A stretch of DNA of 64,000 nt from RGIG1902 sp034926865 (lineage in GTDB: Bacteria > Bacillota > Clostridia > Oscillospirales > Butyricicoccaceae). Positions 1-8,900 of the stretch are shown in pieces. The stretch is from NCBI GenBank assembly GCA_034926865.1, contig JAYFQP010000010.1, positions 38,091-102,090 on the forward strand, given 5' to 3'. Both the position numbers and the translations under genes were made by a program. How positions within the stretch are numbered: position 1 is the stretch's first letter; each line of letters starts with the position of its first letter. The notes below the pieces were generated by a model. The model was not told the DNA's origin. It saw only the letters and a list, made by a program, of their open reading frames with translations, and ran no database searches.

Positions 1-2
1 AT

Positions 3-3000
3 GTCGGTGACCAGCAAACCGCCACGATTAAAATTGACCGCGCAGCCCCCGAGGGCGGCAGCATATCCGTAAGCGCTATTTATGGGGATACCGCATACAC
101 CATGAACACGGTAGTTAATCTGACTATTTCGGCTTCGGATTCAGGCGGATCCGGCGGCGACTTAGATCCGTCTCTGCCCAAGTATATGCAGATCAGCAAC
201 AGCAGCACCTTTGACTCCTATACTGAGGTAGTCTACTCGACGTCGTACTCCGGCTGGACACTTTCGAGCGGCGACGGCGAAAAAACCGTCTATGCTCGCT
301 TTGTAGACTCGGTTGGCAACATCGGCGAGGCCATAAGTGCAAGCATCATTCTGGATACCACAGATCCTTTGATCGCCATTTCATCGCCCTCAAGCTTCAA
401 TGCGAAGAAGGGCTCGACCATTACGTATGAACTGACAGTCAACGAGGAAAGCGCACTGTCCGGGATAAACGAGGATGATACATCATACATAAGCCTGTCT
501 ACCTTCGGCGATTTTTCCTCTGATGACATAAACGCAATTATAGCGGGGATCACCGTTGCCGAAACAGACGATTACCGCAGAACTGTGAGCATCTATCTTC
601 CCGAAACGATCAGCGGGTCTGAGGGTACGATCGGCATCACCATACTCTCCGGAGCGGCCACCGATACTGCCGGCAATACCTCGGCACAGGCTGTAGGCAA
701 TGCTTCCTTCGTGATCGATGCCATTGCTCCTTCCAATCAGAATACGCTGTTCTCCAGCGATATAACAGCTCAGGGCGGACAGTCCGTGACGCTTGAGTGC
801 TGCTCAGAGGACTGTGACGGCGGATACGACAGCGACAGCGTCCGTTTTGCCTCAAATGGCCTTTACGGGGATTCATACGACGGCAGTGACCCCGCAAACG
901 GCACGACCATAACCTCGACGCACGGCCGCTCCATGGTCATCAATGCGCCAAAGGAGGACGGCACCTACTATCTTTATGTAATAGACGCTGCGGGCAACGC
1001 TTCGAACGCCTCCACAGCCGTTCTCACTGTTAAGAATTATGGGCCTTCGGTGAACATAACCGGCCCGTCGGACTCTTATGTCAACAGCGGTGACTCGGTT
1101 AGCTATACAGCTGTTTACTCCAGTGACGCAGACAGCATAAGTCTTTCCGCCGACGACGTCGCGCTTGTTACCAGAGGCACAGCCAACGCCTATGTCTCAA
1201 TAAGCGATGTTCCCGGAGAATCGCTTAAAAAGACGATAACCCTATATAATTTGATGGGCGAGGGCACAGTGCAGGTGCGTATAGCCTCCGCAACCGCGCT
1301 TGATACCGAAGGAAACCTGGCGATGGCATCTGCCGCAAGCGACCCGGTTACAGTCGACAACACACCCGCCTCTGCACTTGAGCTCGTCATAACCTCCGAC
1401 AATACGTCAGATTCTGATTATGCCGTTAAAGGAAACACGCTGACGCTGATGGTGCAGGCGAACGAAGCGCTTTCGGGTGTCTCCGGAACCATAGCGGGAC
1501 GGGCTGTCACGTTCAGCCAGATAAACTCCGACACAACTCTGTGGTCGGCTTACTATACGATACCAACCGACAGCTCGCTGGACGATCTTGATGGATCAAC
1601 GGTTCCGTTTACCATCGTGATGACAGATCTCACCGGAAACGTTTCACATACACTGACCGAAGATAATCTCGAGGGCATCGGAGGGGTCACGCTTGACTTT
1701 ACCTCCCCCATTCTTTCGATCAGCGGCGATACCGACAGCCTCGGGCGCTATATCGCAGGAGCAACGATCACCTTTAATGAGGGCACTTGCATTATTAAAA
1801 ACACCGACTCCGGCGACGAAAACGAAATCGTATCAGGCGCAATCGTCTACGATGCGGGAACCTATACCGTTGTCGTGACAAACAGCGCCGGAAACACCGC
1901 TTCAAAGACATTTACCGTTTCCTATGGCTCTATCATGCTCAACAGTGACATCGGAAATCTTGCCATAACCTATGCCGAAGGCGACAGTGCAGATAAAGTG
2001 ACAAGAGACATCACACTCCCGCTTTTAAGTTCCTCAGGCTCAGATATCTCTTGGACCATAGACTCCGGCTCGGCCGTTTCATTGAGCGGTATCGACACAG
2101 CTACTGAAGACGAATACAGCGCCGCCGTGATCCGGCCCGAGTATGCAGACGGCGCTGCTACGGTGGTTCTGACCGCCGAAATCACCGTCGACGGCATCAC
2201 CAACACAAAGACTTTCACACTGACGGTCAAGGCAAAAACGGATGACTCCCAGGGCTTCGGGGACGTTTCAGACGATGTCGAAAATGCCCTGATAACCTAT
2301 TTTGACGGCGACTCGCAAAATTCTGTCACTCTGGATGTAGCCCTTGGCGACACCGGGCTCCTACATGGCTCCGCCATAACATGGACATCAGGCAACGAGG
2401 ATGTTCTCTTGATCTCCGATACAGCTGAAAACGGCGCATACACAGGCACAGTCACGAGGCCGGCATACGGTTCGCCTGATGTGGATGTCACTATAACCGC
2501 GACGGCGACTGACCCAGGTAATGCCGCTGTGTACAGCACCTACACTTTCACGCTGACCGTCAAGGCGGTCACCCTGACTGATTTGGAAAAGGCTGCTGAG
2601 GATTATGACTATGTTTATATTGTCTATGCCGTGGCCGACAGCGCCAGCAGCGTCACTCAAGACCTCACCTTTAACGAAGGGGTCGTAAACGGCAGCACGG
2701 TTACCTGGAAAAGCAGCAATACGGCATATGTTACCGATACCGGAGCAGTAACCAGGCCGTCAACCGGTTTGGGAAATGCGGACGTCACCATTACGGCGAC
2801 GATCAATAACGGCAGCGCGACGCTGACCCGTCGGTTTACGGTCACTGTGATAAGCAAGGAACCCTCCTCGCCCTCGGAAGCCCTCGCGCTTGACCTTGCA
2901 GCTCTTGAAATCGGTTATTACGGGGACGACGGCGCCGACAGCGTTACAACACATATCGTGCTTTCCAAAACCGGAGATTATGGCAGCACAATCTCATGGG

Positions 3001-5870
3001 CAAGCTCAGATGAGGGTATAATATCGGCCGACGGCACGGTTTCCCGTCCCACGGACAACGATGCCTCTGTAACCGTGACCGCAACTCTCACAAACGGCAC
3101 TGAAAGCACAACGGCAACGTTCACGCTGAAGGTCATCGCAACGGACGACAGCGACATCCTCCAGCAGATACTGGACGATACCGAAGATCTTGAAATGATC
3201 TACGCGGGCAGCGACAGTGCAAGCTTCGTCTCGGATGATCTTACGCTCCGGACGGCCGGCGCCAACGGCTCCACAATCACATGGGGGAGCAGCGACGAGG
3301 ACATAATCGGAACAAACGGCGAAGTCAGCCGTCCAAGCGCCGACACGGAGATCACGCTGACGGCCACGGTTGAAAAGTACTCGGAAGAAATAGAATATTG
3401 GGTACAACGCACAAAGACTTTCACCGTAACTGTTTCGAAGAGCGGAAGCATGTGCGTGGAAAGCGATCTTGATGATGTAAAAATAGTCTACTCAGGAATC
3501 GACAGCGCGGGCAGCGTCACCTCCTCCGTCTACCTCGCGAAAAAGGGCACCACGGGCTGCCGGATCACATGGACATCAAGCAACACCGACTACATTACCT
3601 CGTCCGGCACAGTCATGCGTCCCGACCCCGACAGCTCGGATCATGTGGTGACACTTACCGCCACAGTAACCAACACCGTGACGGGAGAAGCGGCCACAAA
3701 AGTATTCACGCTGACTGTCATAAAAATGACCGAAGCAGATGTGGTCAGGGAAGCTGCCAAAGACCTCACAGTTTATGAAGCATTTGAGTTTGAAAGCGAT
3801 TCTGATATATGGGAAAGCGTTACAAGCGGATTTTTGATGCTTACGGATGGCAGTTACGGCTCAACCATTTCCTGGACATCAGGGAATTCCGATATCATAA
3901 GCATCGGTGACGTTGACTCCTTGACTGACATGCTGACGGCCACAGTAACGCGGCCTACGGGCAAAGACACCGGCGTGATCCTTACCGCCACCATCACCTA
4001 CGGTTCATCATCGGCCACCAAGACCTTCCTGATGATTGTAAAAGCGGCAGACGCCGTCAGGACAACGACCCGACAGGAGGAATCCGGCGCGATATTTGAT
4101 CTGTCAACCGAGATCGACTCCGGCAGCCTCATAGCATTCAGGACAGTCGTGAATCAAGACGGTGCCGACATCTATGAATATATCGACACAGCCATCTTTG
4201 ACCCAGATACGATTGAGCCTCTCACTTCAGAGATTGATCCGAGCGGTACCGACGGCGAACGTACGCTCACACTTACAATGCCATCCACCACCATGGACGA
4301 TCAAACTACAACCGCTCAGGCAATTGAGATTCCAGCGTCCTCTGTGGCTCTTATGACCGGGCATAACGTTATGTTGGTAGTTGACTCGGCGTTTGGCGAG
4401 GTAACTATCCCGGCGGACACTCTCGCTTCGCTTGCAGACGCCGGAACAGATATTTATTTCATGATAAAGCCCATAGAAGACGAGGATGAGCAGGAAGCTC
4501 TGTCAAGTGCAGCGCTGAAATGCGGCGGCAGCGGTTCTTCCGTAATTGGAACGCCATTAATGATCCAATCGAACTACAAAGGCCAGACTTATATTACCAT
4601 ACCGTTTGGAAATGCAGAAATAACCAAGTATTCAGGGCTTAGAGTTTATGTGTCACACAGCGATGGGACAGTTGAACTCCTCAGCGGCACCCTTGTTTAC
4701 GCTGGCAACAGCACGGTTCCCTATGGAATCAGATTCTCGGTTTCTGCTTTCAGCGATTTCCAGATCATAAAGATTGCAACCCACGCCAGCAGCACCAGCA
4801 GCGATGACGATAGCACCGGCGTTTCATTTAATGGCATCGAGAAAGCGCTATCTTCCGAAGATGGCTATATCTTCAAGGGCGAAGACGGCCTGGTAGCTGC
4901 CTTCAGCTCCGGCGATATAGATTTTAATGACATCAGAAACGCTTTCAATGGGAACTCAGATGATATCGAGTTCACATTTACTCTCGGCTCGCAGAATCCA
5001 GATGATGCTGCGAAAACCAAAAACGTCATTACGGCAGCGGGACTCACTATGGTGGAAAAACCCTTTACATTTGGCGTCTCAACTTCCCTTGATGACACGG
5101 AGATGGAACTCCAGTCGTTTGAGAGATATGTGGATATTCTCATCCCCTTGACAAACGGGCATAAAATTACCACGGCGATTCGCATAGATAAGGATGGCTC
5201 AATTATCCATATTCCCACCGAAGTGATCGTCGTTGGCGATAACTATTACGCAAGAATACATGCACTCGTCACCGGCACGTTTGCTCTGATCTGGAATCCG
5301 TCGGAAATGGATGATGTTACTTCCCACTGGGCTAAAGCAGACGTAAACGACATGGCCTCCCGCCTTGTGGTGAAAGGCATCGGAAATAACCTTTTTGACC
5401 CGGACAGACCAATAACCAGGGCTGAATTCGCCGTCATTCTGGTTCGCGGGCTTGGCCTGCTGCGCGGAGTAGGCAACCAAAACTTCACCGACGTTTCCTC
5501 TGATTCCTGGTACACAGAGTATATTGAGACCGCCGTTTCCTACGGCTTCATCTATGGCTACGGAGATGGGTGCTTCGGGCCGGAAGACACAATTACCAGG
5601 GAGCAGGCAATGGCAATGATGTCGCGGGCTATGAACCTTACAGAGCTTGACGGCACTGTTTCGGGCAGCGAGCTAACCGAGATTCTATCTGCGTTTACGG
5701 ATTCCAGCGAGCTTTCCGTTTATGCCAAGGCACCTGCAGCGGGATGCATCAAAACAGGCGTCATTCGCGGAATTGATGAAACCACCCTTTCACCACAGAG
5801 CTATATAACCAGGGCCCAGGCTGCAACGGCCATTCGACGGCTGCTGCAGTCCTCCGGTATGATCGACTAA
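3..5870 (+). CDS. Giant SLH-anchored surface protein with Ig-like repeat array (5' end outside window)
   Basis: The reading frame is open from base 3 and the residues before the ATG at 102 already match the paralogue at 5914-11325, so the gene starts upstream of the window. At least 1955 residues are present. In order: Ig-like modules (to about base 1930), about seven atrophied bacterial Ig-like repeats of 85-100 residues (about 1935-4060), an unrecognised region with a Ser/Asp-rich linker near 4785-4815, then three SLH repeats (about 5308-5868) with typical ITRAEF, ITREQA and ITRAQA motifs. SLH domains bind pyruvylated secondary cell-wall polymer, so the protein is probably displayed on the cell wall. 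A role in adhesion or as an S-layer component is inference. The stop at 5870 is 43 bases before the next gene, so the two may be co-transcribed. Confidence 0.9.
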   Translation, partial: VGDQQTATIKIDRAAPEGGSISVSAIYGDTAYTMNTVVNLTISASDSGGSGGDLDPSLPKYMQISNSSTFDSYTEVVYSTSYSGWTLSSGDGEKTVYARFVDSVGNIGEAISASIILDTTDPLIAISSPSSFNAKKGSTITYELTVNEESALSGINEDDTSYISLSTFGDFSSDDINAIIAGITVAETDDYRRTVSIYLPETISGSEGTIGITILSGAATDTAGNTSAQAVGNASFVIDAIAPSNQNTLFSSDITAQGGQSVTLECCSEDCDGGYDSDSVRFASNGLYGDSYDGSDPANGTTITSTHGRSMVINAPKEDGTYYLYVIDAAGNASNASTAVLTVKNYGPSVNITGPSDSYVNSGDSVSYTAVYSSDADSISLSADDVALVTRGTANAYVSISDVPGESLKKTITLYNLMGEGTVQVRIASATALDTEGNLAMASAASDPVTVDNTPASALELVITSDNTSDSDYAVKGNTLTLMVQANEALSGVSGTIAGRAVTFSQINSDTTLWSAYYTIPTDSSLDDLDGSTVPFTIVMTDLTGNVSHTLTEDNLEGIGGVTLDFTSPILSISGDTDSLGRYIAGATITFNEGTCIIKNTDSGDENEIVSGAIVYDAGTYTVVVTNSAGNTASKTFTVSYGSIMLNSDIGNLAITYAEGDSADKVTRDITLPLLSSSGSDISWTIDSGSAVSLSGIDTATEDEYSAAVIRPEYADGAATVVLTAEITVDGITNTKTFTLTVKAKTDDSQGFGDVSDDVENALITYFDGDSQNSVTLDVALGDTGLLHGSAITWTSGNEDVLLISDTAENGAYTGTVTRPAYGSPDVDVTITATATDPGNAAVYSTYTFTLTVKAVTLTDLEKAAEDYDYVYIVYAVADSASSVTQDLTFNEGVVNGSTVTWKSSNTAYVTDTGAVTRPSTGLGNADVTITATINNGSATLTRRFTVTVISKEPSSPSEALALDLAALEIGYYGDDGADSVTTHIVLSKTGDYGSTISWASSDEGIISADGTVSRPTDNDASVTVTATLTNGTESTTATFTLKVIATDDSDILQQILDDTEDLEMIYAGSDSASFVSDDLTLRTAGANGSTITWGSSDEDIIGTNGEVSRPSADTEITLTATVEKYSEEIEYWVQRTKTFTVTVSKSGSMCVESDLDDVKIVYSGIDSAGSVTSSVYLAKKGTTGCRITWTSSNTDYITSSGTVMRPDPDSSDHVVTLTATVTNTVTGEAATKVFTLTVIKMTEADVVREAAKDLTVYEAFEFESDSDIWESVTSGFLMLTDGSYGSTISWTSGNSDIISIGDVDSLTDMLTATVTRPTGKDTGVILTATITYGSSSATKTFLMIVKAADAVRTTTRQEESGAIFDLSTEIDSGSLIAFRTVVNQDGADIYEYIDTAIFDPDTIEPLTSEIDPSGTDGERTLTLTMPSTTMDDQTTTAQAIEIPASSVALMTGHNVMLVVDSAFGEVTIPADTLASLADAGTDIYFMIKPIEDEDEQEALSSAALKCGGSGSSVIGTPLMIQSNYKGQTYITIPFGNAEITKYSGLRVYVSHSDGTVELLSGTLVYAGNSTVPYGIRFSVSAFSDFQIIKIATHASSTSSDDDSTGVSFNGIEKALSSEDGYIFKGEDGLVAAFSSGDIDFNDIRNAFNGNSDDIEFTFTLGSQNPDDAAKTKNVITAAGLTMVEKPFTFGVSTSLDDTEMELQSFERYVDILIPLTNGHKITTAIRIDKDGSIIHIPTEVIVVGDNYYARIHALVTGTFALIWNPSEMDDVTSHWAKADVNDMASRLVVKGIGNNLFDPDRPITRAEFAVILVRGLGLLRGVGNQNFTDVSSDSWYTEYIETAVSYGFIYGYGDGCFGPEDTITREQAMAMMSRAMNLTELDGTVSGSELTEILSAFTDSSELSVYAKAPAAGCIKTGVIRGIDETTLSPQSYITRAQAATAIRRLLQSSGMID
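1935..4065 (+). repeat. Array of about seven Ig-like protein repeats in the first surface protein
   Basis: Each unit has the pattern: acidic lead-in, (I/L)xY, (G/S)DSxxxVT, a strand, G(S/C)xI(T/S)W, SSN/SGN, G(T/A)V(T/S)RP, (V/I)TLTAT, then TFTLTV. This is the signature of the atrophied bacterial Ig domain. The units are clearly related at protein level but not identical at DNA level, which fits old duplication rather than recent slippage. Confidence 0.8.
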
Positions 5871-5913
5871 CCGTCGAAACTCTGATTTAATAATAAAGAA
5901 AGAGGTGTCTTCA

Positions 5914-8900
5914 ATGAAATCAACATATAAAATTAAGAAAATCGGGGTTTCTATACTGACCATTGCGTGCCTGTTTACAATGATACTGTCTGGCCCACTA
6001 GCGATGGTTGCGTACGCTGCCGACAGCGTCGTAGTCACGGCGGATGATACAAAGACCTATATAGCAGGCGGCGGATATCAATATGTTTCTCCAAACCTTA
6101 CGCTGACGGGGTCGGGCACAGTAACCAGCGCCAAGGTATATTTCGGAACCAATTTCGTTTCCGGTTCCGATATACTTTCCAGCACAGCATACAGCAGCAT
6201 TTCAGGAACTTACAGTACGTCCACGGGCGTCTTGACAGTAACAGGTTCGGACACCATAGCGAATTATCAGACATTTCTGAGAAATGTTACGTATTATACC
6301 AGCGCTACCAGCGGGACGAAAACCATCTATTTCTCGGTTACGCAGGGCAGCACCAGCACGTACTACTATAGTGGAACCGGACATTTTTACGAGTATGTTG
6401 CATCGGCGGGAAATTATTGGACGTCTGCAAAATCGCTTGCCGAGGCCCGCACCATCACGGCAAACGGAGTTACGTACAGCGGCTATCTCGCAACGATTAC
6501 CAGCCAAGGCGAGAACGATTTCGTTGCCGACAAATGCGCTGGAAACGGCTGGATCGGCGCAAGCGATGCTGCTAGTGAGGGCGTCTGGAAATGGGTAACC
6601 GGGCCGGAGGCGGGTACACAATTCTGGCAGAACAACTCTCCTAATGGGCACTCCGTGAACAGTATGTACCAAAACTGGGATTCAAATGAACCAAATGATG
6701 CCGGTGGCGAGGACTATGCTCATATGTATTCCGCCAACGGAACCTGGAATGATTTTTCCAATACCAATACCGCAACTTCAGGCTACCTGGTGGAATATGG
6801 CACGACGCCTATTTCCCTTTCTTCCTCTTCTATCGACTCATGCTCTTTGACAATCCAGAACACACCGTCATCGGTATTGCTGTCAGCCACTCCCGCTTCG
6901 TCAACAACCATGAACCTTTCGTGGTCGGCTACCAATGCGACAAGCTATACGCTGTACAGAGACGGGAGCAACATATATTCCGGCGGGGGGACATCCTACA
7001 CTGACACCAGCCTAGGCGTCAACACCTCACACACCTACTATCTGGCGGCCACGAATGCCGCGGGTACCACAAATTCCTCCAGCGTGACCAAATATACCTA
7101 TGCAGTAGCCCCAGGGCTTTCTGTCACGAATCAGACGACCTATTCGGTAAACGACTGGACAATCTCTGCCGGAAGCAACCCACCTGGCACCACATATATC
7201 GTCCAGTACTCCACCAGCAGCGGATCGTCGTGGAATACCTTATACAACGGTACCTCTACCTCCGGAACTCATTCGGGCCTTACAGCGGACACAACCTATT
7301 CTTACCGCGCCTGCGCATATAACGGCAGCAACGTTGCTACCTCGTACAGTGACACGCAAACAGTCAAAACCAATGACTGCCCTGAGATCACTAATCTCAG
7401 CCCGGCGGTTAACATTTTTAAGTCCGCAGTGACGGGCTACACCACGGTTGCCCTGTCCGGCACGGTGACTGACCATGACAATGACAGCGTAACATTAACC
7501 GCCACCCTCAACGGAGCACAGAAGTCCACTACGGTGGCCTCCACAACATCGGGCGCAGCCTGGGGCCTTAGCTGGGATGTAATCACCGACAGCTTCAATG
7601 AGGGCAGCTATACCTCCGTGGTGATCGCAGCAAACGACGGAACCTTTAAATCCAACGCGGCAAGCAGCGTGACCTGGACCAATACGCTGTATGTGGACAA
7701 AACCTCTCCGGCGGTCCCAACGATCACTAACAGCACAGCCTGGACGAATGCCGCAAGCGTACCCGTCACGATCACAAACGGCTCCGACGCTTCCGGAACC
7801 GTGAATGTCGGCTCGAGCTACTCGGAATACCGATACATGACGGTCGACGCAGACACCGGCGACACCTTGACAGACTGGTCCTCCTGGGCGACCTATTCGT
7901 CATCTTTTAATATCACAGCCGCCGGCGTGACGACCATTCAAGCCAGAACGTACGACCTTGTTGGCAACCTCGGAGCGGTTTGTGAATCCACTGTGAGAAT
8001 TGACCGGACCACTCCGTCTGGCGGAAGCTTCACGCTGGACGCCGCCTATGGGGACACCGCCTACACCAGAAACCGAACAGTCAACATCACAGAGATATCG
8101 GCTGACGAAGCAGGTGCGGGCGTAACAGCACCTGCCTATATGCAGATCAGCAACGGCAGTACCTTTGCAAACGGCACATACACCCAAGTTCCATATGCCA
8201 CCTCTTACTCCGGATGGACTATGACTGACACCGACGGGGAAAAGACTGTCTATATCCGATTCGTGGATGCCGTTGGCAATACCGGCGCGGGTTGTTCGGA
8301 TTCAATCATCTATGACTCAACGCCCCCGGTGATATCAATCTCCGCGCCGTCCCGTTACGCTGTAAAAAACGGTCTCTCCGTTTCATATACACTTGGAGTT
8401 GACGACAGCACGGTGACACTTACCGGCATTAACGCGTCCGATAAATCGTTTATCACCCTAACGGCATCGGGAACGATATCCGCAAATCTCGATGAAATGA
8501 TGAATTGGATGACCGTGACAAATACCACCACGACGACACGTACAGTGACAATCACCATACCTGAAGACTTTACAAATGAAGGTATCATCGCAATATCGGT
8601 CTCATCCGCCGCCGCGACAGATCAGGCTAGCAATACCTCCTTACAGGTGCCCGGCAACTTCTCCTTCAACGTAGACTGCACGGCCCCGACCAATCAGGAT
8701 CTTCTCTTCCCGGTCGGCCTGACAGTTTCCGGCGGCGAGGCGGTAACGCTTGACATAGCCTCAATAAACTGCAACGGCGGACAAGCAGGCGACAGCGTGC
8801 GTTTCGCCTGCATTGAAGATTACGGAACTTCTTATGACGGAACGGAGCCCGCCGACGGCGTGACCATCACCTCCACTCACGGAAGCTCTTTAACCATCAT

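Noticed and set aside
102..5870. ATG at 102 as the start of the first surface protein
   Set aside because: The frame is open to base 3, and residues before the ATG match the paralogue; no ribosome binding site or signal peptide follows the ATG.
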